Assembly: GCA_030266985.1 (NCBI GenBank)
Contig: JAJDJB010000001.1
Span: 1-64,000, forward strand
Length of the DNA: 64,000 bases
Direction: 5' to 3'
DNA from: Synergistaceae bacterium OttesenSCG-928-D05
GTDB lineage: Bacteria > Synergistota > Synergistia > Synergistales > Synergistaceae
The translations under genes were made by a program, and so were the position numbers. The notes beneath the pieces were generated by a model. That model ran no database searches. It saw only the letters and a program-made list of their open reading frames with translations, and was not told the DNA's origin. Below, piece after piece: positions 33,420 through 42,330 of the stretch. Position 1 is the first letter of the stretch. The number at the start of each line of letters is the position of its first letter.

Positions 33420-33983
33420 CTAAAATACAGATTCAACTATTTCACAAAGAACATGTCCCAAGAAGATATGCATTTCCTGAATTCGCGGCGTCGATGCAGA
33501 CGGGACAGCAAGCAACACATCGCAGAGAGACGCCATTTTGCCGCCTGACACACCAGTCATACCGATTACCCCGATCCCCGCGGCGCGCGCAGCCTCAATC
33601 GCATGCAGGATATTCGCACTGTTCCCGCTGGTCGAGATCGCCACAAGCACATCTCCTGCCCTGCCTTGCGCCTCAATCTGGCGTGCGTAAATATGTTCGA
33701 AGCCAAAATCGTTCGCGATCGCCGTTACAGCAGAAGTGTTGCAATGTAACGCAACACCGTTCAATGCTTTACGATCTTTTAAATAGCGTCCTGACAGCTC
33801 GGCGGCTATGTGCTGCGCATCCGCGGCAGATCCCCCGTTTCCACAGAAAAAAACAGTTTTGCCATCTATGAGGGCCGTTCGAATTATTTCACTTGCGTTA
33901 AGAACGCCGGCTTGCATGTCAGACATTTTTTTTAGCAGTTCAATATGTTCGTCTAAATTATGCTGAAAAATCTGCTCTGTCAT
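33420..33983 (-). CDS. gmhA: sedoheptulose-7-phosphate isomerase
   Basis: This 187-residue SIS-domain enzyme makes D-glycero-D-manno-heptose 7-phosphate, the first step of ADP-heptose synthesis. CGNGGSAADAQHIAAELSGRY and ISTSGNSANIL are the phosphate and active-site loops, and TPRIQEMHIFLGHVLCE contains the C-terminal metal-site residues. GGAGGG precedes the ATG. It follows gmhB by 6 bases, so the heptose genes hldE, gmhB and gmhA are in one run. Confidence 0.95.
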   Translation of the reverse strand: MTEQIFQHNLDEHIELLKKMSDMQAGVLNASEIIRTALIDGKTVFFCGNGGSAADAQHIAAELSGRYLKDRKALNGVALHCNTSAVTAIANDFGFEHIYARQIEAQGRAGDVLVAISTSGNSANILHAIEAARAAGIGVIGMTGVSGGKMASLCDVLLAVPSASTPRIQEMHIFLGHVLCEIVESVF

Positions 33984-33989
33984 CGCGCA

Positions 33990-34541
33990 CTATCCCTCCA
34001 TCCAACCATTTTCCAGAATCAACTGCGCGGCGGTAAAAAAATCATCCACAACACAAGGCACATTGCCGCATAGCTCTTTCTCCTCACGGCCATGACCAGT
34101 CAAAACAAGCACCGAATTACATCCTAAATTTTCAGCGAGTTGCAAATCGCTTCTTTTGTCGCCAATCACACAGCAAATTTCTTCCATCGTAAAATCCAAT
34201 TTGCGTGCTGCCTGCACGACAAGGCCTGTGTTCGGTTTGCGGCAGTCACATTTATCATCGGGCGTATGCGGGCAAAAAAATATTCCTTCCATACAAATGC
34301 CATGCGCATCCAATATTTCGAGCAACCTGTCATTGACCGCGTTCATATCCAACTCTGAAAAATATCCGCGCCCTATGCCGGACTGGTTCGTAACCATAAA
34401 AAACAGGCATCCCGCATTTGCCAAAAGGCGCAACCCCTCAACAACACCCGGGAGAAGAGACACTTTCTCAGGTTCGGAAAGGTAATGTTCTTCCTTTATA
34501 AGCGTACCATCTCTGTCTAGAATGACCCACTGCTTCAACAA
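33990..34541 (-). CDS. gmhB: D,D-heptose 1,7-bisphosphate phosphatase
   Basis: This 183-residue HAD-type phosphatase removes the C7 phosphate of heptose 1,7-bisphosphate. Motif I is VILDRDGTLIKEEHY. The zinc-binding loop is FFCPHTPDDKCDCRKPNTGL, with the CxH and CxC pairs of GmhB. VIGDKRSDLQLAENLGC is motif IV. The start is TTG at 34541, overlapping the end of hldE by 7 bases. A short palindrome (34542-34555) covers its ribosome site. Confidence 0.94.
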   Translation of the reverse strand: MLKQWVILDRDGTLIKEEHYLSEPEKVSLLPGVVEGLRLLANAGCLFFMVTNQSGIGRGYFSELDMNAVNDRLLEILDAHGICMEGIFFCPHTPDDKCDCRKPNTGLVVQAARKLDFTMEEICCVIGDKRSDLQLAENLGCNSVLVLTGHGREEKELCGNVPCVVDDFFTAAQLILENGWMEG

Positions 34542-36055
34542 GAGGATTTATCCTCGGCCTCAAGTCTTCGTAGAATCGAAGTTGTGGAGTATCCTTCCGT
34601 CAGCGGTATGATCACGACTTCATCCGCATATTCCCGTCCTGCAACCTGGTCATGTGCATAGTCGCCGCCTTTTACGATCACGTTGGGGCAAAGTTTCGAG
34701 AGCAATTCTGCCGGCGTGTCCTCATCAAAGATCACGACCGCATCTACATCCTGCAATGCGCCAAGCATTTTTGCCCGTGCGGCGGCGTTGTTAAATGGCC
34801 GTCCGGCGCCCTTGAGCCTGCGCACGGAGTCGTCTCCGTTGACTCCGATGATGAGATGTTCCCCTAGAGCCCGTGCGGCCCGAATCGAATCGATATGCCC
34901 CGCGTGAAGAATATCGAAACAGCCATTCGTAAAAATAACACGTTCCCCCTGCCCTTTCCACTGTTTGCAAAGGAACGCGGCTTCTTCCCAAGTGAGCAGT
35001 TTCCTGCGACGTACGGAAGGCTGTCCGCCCTCAAGCGCAGCAAGCTCTCTGTCGACCGCGACAAGCAATTCTTTTGTCGTGACAGAAGCTGTTCCCGCCT
35101 TTTGAATCACGACCTGCGCCGCAGCATTCGCCGCGAATATACTGTCATGCAATGATGCGCCGCCCGCAACAAACGCAGCAAGCGTGGAGATCATCGTATC
35201 TCCGGCGCCCGAAACATCATATACCTCTTTCTCACTGCATTTCTGATGAAATACTTTTTCCTTATCGACTAGGGTAGCGCCCTGCTCCGAGCGCGTCACA
35301 AGTATATTTTCCAAATCAAAACGCCGCAGCACTTCATTCGCCGCCCCCACAATTTCATCATCCTGATTAGGAACATCGGCACCAATGACTTCGCTGAGTT
35401 CTTTCAGATTCGGGGTGATCATAAATGCGCCTGAATATTTTTCCCAGGCCTTTCCCTTAGGGTCCACAAAAACCTTTACACCCTTCAGGCGACAGAGCGC
35501 AATAATTTCCCCGCACAGAGATTCACTGCAAAACCCTTTTCCGTAGTCGGATATAACGACCGCATCGACGCCGCTCTCTAAAAAATCACGGAAGTTGTTA
35601 ACGACAGAAATTTGGTCGTCCTTTTCAAGTTGCTGTTTTTTTTCATAGTCAAGCCGAAGAATCTGCTGTTTCGTTCCGCTCAGGATTCTCATTTTCACTG
35701 TCGTGAGCCTGCGGTCGGAGGCAAAAATACCGGCCGTATCGATATCGTTGGCATTCGACATTTCAAGCAGAAGCTCGCCATACCGGTCCTTGCCCACAGC
35801 GGAAAAAAGCGCCGTCCGCACACCGAGGCTCCTGAGGTTGCGCGCAACATTTCCCGCGCCGCCGAGCAAATTGGAATCCTTGTCAAATTCTATGACCGGG
35901 ACCGGCGCCTCGGGAGAAATCCTTCGTACCGTGCCGAAAACATAGTGATCAAGCATCAAATCTCCAACAATGGCGATTCGAAGTTTTTCAAATCCTCCGA
36001 GAGATAGCTGCTCTAATTTTTCCTGCAGTTCACGATGCATTGTCCTGCTCACCAT
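34535..36055 (-). CDS. hldE: bifunctional heptose 7-phosphate kinase/heptose 1-phosphate adenylyltransferase
   Basis: This 506-residue protein has two domains. The N-terminal PfkB/ribokinase domain (to about residue 330) has VGDLMLDHYVFGTVRRISPE and the anion hole DVSGAGDTMISTLA. The C-terminal cytidylyltransferase-type domain (from about residue 350) has the HxGH motif in IFTNGCFDILHAGHIDS and ends with TEGYSTTSIL. It phosphorylates heptose 7-phosphate at C1 and, after GmhB acts, adds AMP to give ADP-heptose. No hldD epimerase gene is in the window. Confidence 0.96.
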   Translation of the reverse strand: MVSRTMHRELQEKLEQLSLGGFEKLRIAIVGDLMLDHYVFGTVRRISPEAPVPVIEFDKDSNLLGGAGNVARNLRSLGVRTALFSAVGKDRYGELLLEMSNANDIDTAGIFASDRRLTTVKMRILSGTKQQILRLDYEKKQQLEKDDQISVVNNFRDFLESGVDAVVISDYGKGFCSESLCGEIIALCRLKGVKVFVDPKGKAWEKYSGAFMITPNLKELSEVIGADVPNQDDEIVGAANEVLRRFDLENILVTRSEQGATLVDKEKVFHQKCSEKEVYDVSGAGDTMISTLAAFVAGGASLHDSIFAANAAAQVVIQKAGTASVTTKELLVAVDRELAALEGGQPSVRRRKLLTWEEAAFLCKQWKGQGERVIFTNGCFDILHAGHIDSIRAARALGEHLIIGVNGDDSVRRLKGAGRPFNNAAARAKMLGALQDVDAVVIFDEDTPAELLSKLCPNVIVKGGDYAHDQVAGREYADEVVIIPLTEGYSTTSILRRLEAEDKSSC

Positions 36056-36082
36056 TCAATCAGGCCTCTTCACAAAAAATAA

Positions 36083-37051
36083 TTATGGCTGTGTCGTTGC
36101 CAGTAGTTCTTCCGCACAGGCGAAAACAGTTTGCGGCGATATTGTTTCAAGACAGGGTTTCTGACAATCCCAATTTTCGCATTCGATGTCCGCACAATCG
36201 CTATAAAATACTTGGGACAGGTGATCCATGTAATTTTTTTCCACAAGCGTCGGGCCAAAAAGGCCGATCGTCTTTATTCCAAGCGCCCGTGCGATATGGA
36301 GCGGCCCTGTGTCGCCCGCTATCATGATAGCACCTGTGTCTATGGTTTGCACGAGCTCCAGAATCGAAAGTCCACCGACCAGATTTACGATTTGTTCGCT
36401 GCCAACCGCTTTGATTATTTCCCGCGCGGCCTGAACCTCTTCCACACCCGAACCAACGAGTATCATGCGCCATCCCGCTTCTGCAGACAGACGGCAAAAC
36501 GCAATCCAGCTCTGCACCGGCCAGCGTTTCTTTTTAAAACTCGCTCCAATCGCCAATATGAGAATTTTCTTATGTTTTTCATCCGCAGTGTATGCTTCGT
36601 CTTTCGACTCTCCGGAAAACAAATATTTCGGACAAAGATACATTTTATCTTTGTCATCCAACAAAGATGAAAAATCATTGCTGTCATGGATTTTAAAGGG
36701 AATCCAGTCATGCTTCAGCCCAATCTTTTCGGAAGCGCCTGAGAGAAAAGAAAAAAACGCCATCCTGTCAGAGCCATGCGCGTCGATTAACAGATCATAT
36801 TTTTCCGCGCGCACTTTGCGCAGAATTTTTAAAAACCCCGCGTTACCCGTATTTTTTCTGTCCCACTCTATGACAGAATCCACCCATGGCTGAATTCTGA
36901 CAAGCGGCGCATATAGCGAATCCACCAGCCACGTCAAATGCCAGTCAGGGTGTTTTTCTTTTATTTTCATGGCGTAATAATTATTCGTTATGATGTCACC
37001 CAGTGAGGAGAAACGGACGAAAAGTACGTTTTTTTGCGGCAAAGAAATCAC
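36083..37051 (-). CDS. family 9 glycosyltransferase (heptosyltransferase)
   Basis: This 322-residue GT-B enzyme belongs to family 9 (ADP-heptose:LPS heptosyltransferases WaaC/WaaF/WaaQ). It begins with NVLFVRFSSLGDIITN, and has YDLLIDAHGSDRMAFFSFLSG and GDTGPLHIARALGIKTIGLFG, the ADP-heptose binding site with its conserved D-GPxH. It adds L- or D-heptose to the inner core. The start is GTG at 37051, and a TTG five codons later has a better-placed ribosome site. It follows gspF by 18 bases. Confidence 0.92.
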   Translation of the reverse strand: MISLPQKNVLFVRFSSLGDIITNNYYAMKIKEKHPDWHLTWLVDSLYAPLVRIQPWVDSVIEWDRKNTGNAGFLKILRKVRAEKYDLLIDAHGSDRMAFFSFLSGASEKIGLKHDWIPFKIHDSNDFSSLLDDKDKMYLCPKYLFSGESKDEAYTADEKHKKILILAIGASFKKKRWPVQSWIAFCRLSAEAGWRMILVGSGVEEVQAAREIIKAVGSEQIVNLVGGLSILELVQTIDTGAIMIAGDTGPLHIARALGIKTIGLFGPTLVEKNYMDHLSQVFYSDCADIECENWDCQKPCLETISPQTVFACAEELLATTQP

Positions 37052-37069
37052 ACCTATATGCGTTTTAAT

Positions 37070-38248
37070 CTATTGCCCTGCGAGGCTGGACAAATCAAAA
37101 ATCGGAAGCAGGACCGCGATCACGACAAATCCGACCAAAAAGCCCATGACCAATATGATCATCGGCTCCGCGAGCGTCGCCCAGCGCTGCATAGAAGACT
37201 GCGCATACTCCCAGCAGTTGTTGCCGAGCCGAATCAAACCTTCCGGTAAATTGCCGCCGCTTTCGCCAACGCGCACAATTGTTGTAATCTCTTCGGGAAA
37301 GGAGCCCTCTTTTTCAAGTCCCTGCGAAAAGCGGTAGCCCTGCCGAATATGGTCCGCAACTTCCTGCAAGCGTCCCGGCACCGGGTCGAGCGGCGCCGTG
37401 AGCAGGAGCGCCTGTACAAGCGGGATACCCGCGCGAATCAGGGTACCGACCTGCGAGAAAATCATCGCGAACGCAATGTTGTCGCGAACGTCTTTGAACA
37501 TCGGCAGTTTGATCTTTTTTCCTTTTTTGTGCATGTAGAAAGCGATTCCCGCGACAACGACAAGAAAAGGAAGCAATCCGATACGCACGGCGTCTGAGAT
37601 AAAAATCAACATTCGCGTGATCAGCGGCAATTCCGCACCCGACTCAATAACAAGTTGCGTCAATTTTGGTACGACGAAACTCATCAAGAAGGCAACGACG
37701 CCAAGTCCGACGATCAGCATCAAAATCGGATAGGTCAGTGAAGACTGGATTTTTCTGCGAAGTGAGATTTCATTTTGAATGAGCTCGGACGCTTTTTCAA
37801 GAATATCTGCAAGCGAGGCCGATTTCTCACCGGATTCGACCATACCGACAAGACTCGGGCGGAACACGCCCAGATTTGTCATCGAGGCCGCAAGCGAACG
37901 TCCGCCTTCAACGGACTCGCGCAGTTCTGTAAAAATGGGTTTCAATGCCTTGTCGCGCGTCTGTTTTTGCAGTAATTTTAAAACTTCAGTGAGGGAAAGG
38001 CCGCTGCGCATAAAAGAACTGAGCGTCGTGCAAAAAAGATGCTGTTCTTCCAGACTCAGCGATTTTTTTTTGCCCTTTCCAAAAATACCCAGGAAACGGA
38101 GCGTACGCGCGCGTTCCTCTTTTACGGTGAGGACAGTCGCGCCCTCGGCCATCAGGTCACGGATCAGGTCGTTTTCGCTTGCCGCTTCTCTCCGGACCTG
38201 TTTTTTTTCTCCCTTTGCGGTATAAAGATCCGCCTTAAAAAGGGGCAA
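37070..38248 (-). CDS. gspF: type II secretion system inner membrane protein GspF
   Basis: This 392-residue protein is the polytopic platform of the type II secretion/type IV pilus family. It has two T2SF domains. LFCTTLSSFMRSGLSLTEVL starts the first, and AMIFSQVGTLIRAGIPLVQAL the second. Transmembrane segments lie near residues 155-185, 210-235 and at the C-terminus (MIILVMGFLVGFVVIAVLLPIF). It couples the GspE ATPase to pseudopilus assembly. It is the last secretion gene and lies 2 bases after gspE. Confidence 0.94.
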   Translation of the reverse strand: MPLFKADLYTAKGEKKQVRREAASENDLIRDLMAEGATVLTVKEERARTLRFLGIFGKGKKKSLSLEEQHLFCTTLSSFMRSGLSLTEVLKLLQKQTRDKALKPIFTELRESVEGGRSLAASMTNLGVFRPSLVGMVESGEKSASLADILEKASELIQNEISLRRKIQSSLTYPILMLIVGLGVVAFLMSFVVPKLTQLVIESGAELPLITRMLIFISDAVRIGLLPFLVVVAGIAFYMHKKGKKIKLPMFKDVRDNIAFAMIFSQVGTLIRAGIPLVQALLLTAPLDPVPGRLQEVADHIRQGYRFSQGLEKEGSFPEEITTIVRVGESGGNLPEGLIRLGNNCWEYAQSSMQRWATLAEPMIILVMGFLVGFVVIAVLLPIFDLSSLAGQ

Positions 38249-38250
38249 AC

Positions 38251-39732
38251 TTATACCTCCCCGACGACGCGCAGCATTTCCTCCGCCGTCGTTTCGCCAT
38301 TCGCCACGGATTTAAGTCCAAGCTCAAGCAGCGTCTGAAAACCGTTTTCGCGCGCCAGTTTGCGAAGTTCGTTCATCGGCACCTGATCCGCGATCGCCGC
38401 CTGAATTTCAGGCGTCACGTCAAATTGCTCGTACAGGCCGAACCGGCCAAGGTATCCCGTATGGCCACACTGTTCGCACCCTCTGCCCTGCCATGCTTTT
38501 TTAACGCCGTGCTTCAGAATGATGCCGCTTGTTTCGACTTCTTCCTTGCAGAACGGGCATATGCGGCGCACAAGCCGCTGCGCAACGACGCCAAGTAAAG
38601 AGCCTGCGACGAGATAGGGTTCGATTCCCATATCTTCGAGACGCGTTACAGCGCTGATCGAATCGTTCGTGTGGAGCGTAGAAAGGACAAGGTGCCCCGT
38701 AAGGGACGACTGAATGCCGATGTGCGCAGTGTCATAGTCGCGCATTTCGCCAATCATTATGATGTCCGGGTCCTGTCGCAAAATAGAGCGCAGTGACGTT
38801 GCGAACGTGAGGCCCGCTTTTTCGTTGACCTGCACCTGCCCAATCCCCGGCACGTCGTATTCAATCGGATCTTCGACCGTTATGATGTTGACTGCGGGGC
38901 GGGCGAGTGCCTGCAGGATTGCGTAAAGGCTCGTGCTCTTACCGGAACCGGTCGGCCCGGTAAAGAGGATCATACCGTTGGGACGGCGAATCAGATCTTC
39001 AAGGCGCGCACGTTCTTCCTCTTTCATGCCAAGGTCTTCAAGCGTTAAAAGCCCGCGCGCTTTGTCGAGCAAACGCATGACAATGCGCTCGCCATGCTGC
39101 GTCGGAAGCGCGCTGACACGAATATCGACGATACGGTCCATCAACGAAATGCCAATACGTCCGTCCTGCGGAACAAAGCGCTCCGCAATGTCCATGTTTG
39201 CCATGACTTTGACGCGGCTCGTAACGGGTGCCTGATGGCCCTTCGAAAGATTGTAACGGTCATGCAGCACGCCGTCGATGCGATAGCGCACCGCAACGCG
39301 GTCTTCGTAAGGCTCGAAGTGGATGTCCGTTGCGCGCTGACGCAGCGCTTCCATCAGGATACCGTTCACAAGGCGGACAACGGGAGCGTCGACGGAGTCG
39401 CTCATGACCTCCTGACGTGCAAGTTCAGAAAGGTCGTCGACTTCCTCAATCGCGGAAAGCGTTTCCTGCGCAACGCCGCCTTTGATGTCGTACAGAGCCC
39501 GTATCAAGTTCTGTATGTCTGCAACCGAATATAGCTCCGTTTGCGCAGTGCATCCCATTCCGGCCGCAAAAATCTGCGCGTCGGGCACAGCGACCAAACT
39601 TGACATCGCAAGAGTGAGGACGTCTTCATGCCTGTGGATAGGCAGAAAACCCTTATCGCGCAGCGCGTCGAGGCTTACGCCTGACGGAATCAGTTCGAGC
39701 ACCGCTTCGGGCGCAGGAAGCTGTTTCTGCAT
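38251..39732 (-). CDS. gspE: type II secretion ATPase GspE
   Basis: This 493-residue cytoplasmic ATPase powers pseudopilus extension. The N-terminal part (to about residue 130) is an N1E/MshEN-like domain. The ATPase core has ATDIHFEPYEDRVAVRYRIDG, Walker A GPTGSGKSTSLYA, the Asp box DPIEYDVPGIGQVQVNEK, Walker B ILRQDPDIIMIGEMRD and the His box SSLTGHLVLSTLHTND. A four-cysteine zinc motif CPFC...CEQC is near residue 400-440. Its start overlaps gspD (TAATG). Confidence 0.96.
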   Translation of the reverse strand: MQKQLPAPEAVLELIPSGVSLDALRDKGFLPIHRHEDVLTLAMSSLVAVPDAQIFAAGMGCTAQTELYSVADIQNLIRALYDIKGGVAQETLSAIEEVDDLSELARQEVMSDSVDAPVVRLVNGILMEALRQRATDIHFEPYEDRVAVRYRIDGVLHDRYNLSKGHQAPVTSRVKVMANMDIAERFVPQDGRIGISLMDRIVDIRVSALPTQHGERIVMRLLDKARGLLTLEDLGMKEEERARLEDLIRRPNGMILFTGPTGSGKSTSLYAILQALARPAVNIITVEDPIEYDVPGIGQVQVNEKAGLTFATSLRSILRQDPDIIMIGEMRDYDTAHIGIQSSLTGHLVLSTLHTNDSISAVTRLEDMGIEPYLVAGSLLGVVAQRLVRRICPFCKEEVETSGIILKHGVKKAWQGRGCEQCGHTGYLGRFGLYEQFDVTPEIQAAIADQVPMNELRKLARENGFQTLLELGLKSVANGETTAEEMLRVVGEV

Positions 39733-41777
39733 TAGTCGATCTCAACCTCCACCGGGCCGCTCTGTTCTTCAGTTTTATCCTGAGAAGTCGCGTACCCGAA
39801 TGGATCGAGCATCTCTCTGGAAATATTTTCCTGCCTGACGGATTTTTCATAGTCCTCATGGTTGCGCATCAGGAGACTCAACTCCGCTTCGCTGACAGGC
39901 TGTCTGCCGCTCACGATATCGTTTGTAATACGGGATGCATCCTGCGGCGTTTCCAGAATATAAGGCGTGAGGAAGATCATCAGGTCAATTTTTTCACGCT
40001 GTTTCTCGTTGGATTTAAACAGATTTCCAATCAGCGGAATGTAAGAAAGCACAGGTACCCGGTTGCGGAGGGCTTTCTCAGCCTCACGGATCAAACCGCC
40101 GAGCACGACCGTTTCGCCGTTGGCGACCAGAACGTTCGTTTTGATCTCACGCTTCGACGTGATCGGCGTGGTCGAGTTCTGCGTTGTGATAACATCTTCG
40201 ATACGCTGTTCGATCTCAAGCGCCACCAAGTTACCGCTTCTAATATGCGGTGTAACGGTCAAGATCAAACCAACGTCTTTATATTCATACGAATTGGTTA
40301 CAGAGCCTGTGTTCGAGGAGTCCGTAAGACTCCCTGTCATCTGCGGGATAACCTGCCCGACCTGTAAGTGGCTTTCAAGGTTATCGGTACACATTAGACG
40401 AGGCATGGAGAGCACGTTAAGCGCGTCATATTTGTTGAGCAGTTTGACATACGCATACATCAACCCTTTGCCGTCGGTGTTGGTCACGGAATATGTGCTA
40501 CCATTTCTATCAACCAGCTCTTCAGTCGTGATCAAGCTCTGGTAAAGGGAAATAATGTCCGAAGGTACGCCCGTGCTGCCAAGCTGTGCGTTCCCCGCAA
40601 GCACAAGGTCGCCCGCAACCGCACCGCCCCAAGCGGCCCAGTCGATTCCAGCCGAATTCAGCTTATTGAGGTTAACTTCTGCAATCATACCGCGTAACAA
40701 AACCTGCTTCGGCTGCGTATCAAGCTTGTCCAGAATTTCTTTGAGCGAGTTAAACTGCTCCTGCGAAGCGGTAAAAATCAAGCTGTTCGTCGGAAGGTCC
40801 GGCACTACGGTGGAAGGCGGTGTACCACCCTGCTCTTTGCTGCCGGAAAGCTGCGCCGCAACCGCCAGTATGCTGCTCAGCTGCTCCGCAACTGTTTTGG
40901 CGTCCGCGTTATGCAGCTTATAGACGTGGAAATTTTCTGTTCTTGAGGGCACGTCGAGCGCTTTCAAAATACGTTCCGCTTCGTCCAATCCAGGCTTACT
41001 GCCCACAAGGATGATACGGCGCGTACGTTCGTCGCCGAGCGCGACCATTCCTGCCAATTTTGACGACTGGTCTTTCGCGAGTGCGTTGACGTGTCCCTCA
41101 ACAAGTTTCGCGCTGGCGTACGCCAAGGAGAAAATCTTCGTTGTACGGATGCTGTCCGGCGCATCAAGCGCTCGTATGACACTCGCCGCCCGGCTCAAAA
41201 GCGTCGCCTTTCCCGTAATTAAAACGCCGTTTCCGTCTCCGAGCGGTGCAATCTGTATCTGCGGAATTGCCGATTTGAGCGGAGCCACGACATAACCGGC
41301 TTTTACGTAACTCAGCGGCACAACCTGCACTGCGACCTGATCGCTGGGCAATATGCTTGCGTCGCTTCTGACGACCGTATTACTCACACTTGGCCCTGCG
41401 GAAAGGGGCCCTACCTTGGAGTAGCTGCCCATGTCCTGAATCGCCAGGTTATTCATCTCCAGAACGGAGAGCATGACTTGGCGCGATTCGTCGATCGACA
41501 TCGGTTTCGGCGATATAACCGAAACTTTGCCGTTCACCGCCGGGTCGACAAGGATATTCTCCCCGAGCAGTTCGGACATGAAACGCAGGAATTTCGCAAT
41601 CTCCAAATCCTTAAAATTAAGTTGTATCCGTCCCGTCTGGCGCATTTCGCGCGCAGCTTCGATGAGATTCTGTTCTTCCATGTCCGCATCCGCCGCCCAA
41701 ACGGGGAACGCCGATACGGAGGCGGCAAATAACAGCATTAGGATCAGGATCGGAAGGATTTTCTTTTTCGTTTTCAT
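39732..41777 (-). CDS. gspD: type II secretion secretin GspD
   Basis: This 681-residue outer-membrane secretin has a signal peptide (residues 1 to about 28, cut after VWA). An N0 domain follows (IQLNFKDLEIAKFLRFMSEL), then N1-N3 modules with the family's HxYxLxNAxA-type pattern in FHVYKLHNADAKTVAEQL. The C-terminal secretin domain has VPVLSYIPLIGNLFKS and KIDLMIFLTPYIL. The start at ATG 41777 was chosen because GGGAGTGG precedes it and the signal peptide then begins properly. The longer frame from 41909 overlaps the gspI-like gene. Confidence 0.94.
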   Translation of the reverse strand: MKTKKKILPILILMLLFAASVSAFPVWAADADMEEQNLIEAAREMRQTGRIQLNFKDLEIAKFLRFMSELLGENILVDPAVNGKVSVISPKPMSIDESRQVMLSVLEMNNLAIQDMGSYSKVGPLSAGPSVSNTVVRSDASILPSDQVAVQVVPLSYVKAGYVVAPLKSAIPQIQIAPLGDGNGVLITGKATLLSRAASVIRALDAPDSIRTTKIFSLAYASAKLVEGHVNALAKDQSSKLAGMVALGDERTRRIILVGSKPGLDEAERILKALDVPSRTENFHVYKLHNADAKTVAEQLSSILAVAAQLSGSKEQGGTPPSTVVPDLPTNSLIFTASQEQFNSLKEILDKLDTQPKQVLLRGMIAEVNLNKLNSAGIDWAAWGGAVAGDLVLAGNAQLGSTGVPSDIISLYQSLITTEELVDRNGSTYSVTNTDGKGLMYAYVKLLNKYDALNVLSMPRLMCTDNLESHLQVGQVIPQMTGSLTDSSNTGSVTNSYEYKDVGLILTVTPHIRSGNLVALEIEQRIEDVITTQNSTTPITSKREIKTNVLVANGETVVLGGLIREAEKALRNRVPVLSYIPLIGNLFKSNEKQREKIDLMIFLTPYILETPQDASRITNDIVSGRQPVSEAELSLLMRNHEDYEKSVRQENISREMLDPFGYATSQDKTEEQSGPVEVEID

Positions 41778-41838
41778 ACGCGCTACCACTCCCTGCAAAA
41801 TTCCTTTAGATAAAATCAAAGCCGATTTATTGATTTTT

Positions 41839-42324
41839 TTAATTCCTTTTGTTCGTCTGGCGTCCATTTTGCTGTTCCTCGTCACCGGAAGCAGCGTCCT
41901 CGGAAGCAAGCATTGTTTCCAAATGATGCGGCAAGTACAGCATAATTTTGCGTTCGTTGTCCGTGGTGACTTCTACTTCTTTCCACTTCACGATGTCAAA
42001 TCTTACCTGATTCGATGTGTTGTCTTCGCTCTGGCCAAACTGCAAACGGCCAAAATCTTCACCAAAGAACTCTTTCTCTTTGTCTTCGATTTTCCACTCT
42101 ACGTCACCGCTTTTGCCAGAACTGCGAATCTTACCAAGACGAATGTCCATCTGCACACGTAACGACTCGTCCAGCAGCTTCTCCCGTTCTCTCGCTTCCG
42201 CAAGTCCGTTCTGCGCCATAATTACGAGCTTCAAGGAGGCGGTTGCAACAAGCGAAAGCACAACCACCGCAACCATAACCTCGATCAGGGTAAATCCCTG
42301 CGCACGCTTCACGGACAAAAACAA
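41839..42324 (-). CDS. type II secretion prepilin-like protein (GspI/GspH-like)
   Basis: This 161-residue protein has a class III prepilin leader: MFLSVKRAQG, cleavage before FTLIEVMVAVVVLSL with Glu5 present, then a hydrophobic helix. The mature part is short and charged, ending in an Asn/Gln/Arg-rich tail. By position after gspC and ahead of gspD, and from the leucine/alanine-rich helix, it is most like the minor pseudopilin GspI. It lacks the calcium-binding C-terminal region expected of the major pseudopilin GspG. Confidence 0.75.
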   Translation of the reverse strand: MFLSVKRAQGFTLIEVMVAVVVLSLVATASLKLVIMAQNGLAEAREREKLLDESLRVQMDIRLGKIRSSGKSGDVEWKIEDKEKEFFGEDFGRLQFGQSEDNTSNQVRFDIVKWKEVEVTTDNERKIMLYLPHHLETMLASEDAASGDEEQQNGRQTNKRN

Positions 42325-42330
42325 CTCCCT

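Noticed and set aside
39732-41909. Extended gspD from 41909
   Set aside because: It overlaps the end of the prepilin gene and places the signal peptide 44 residues in.
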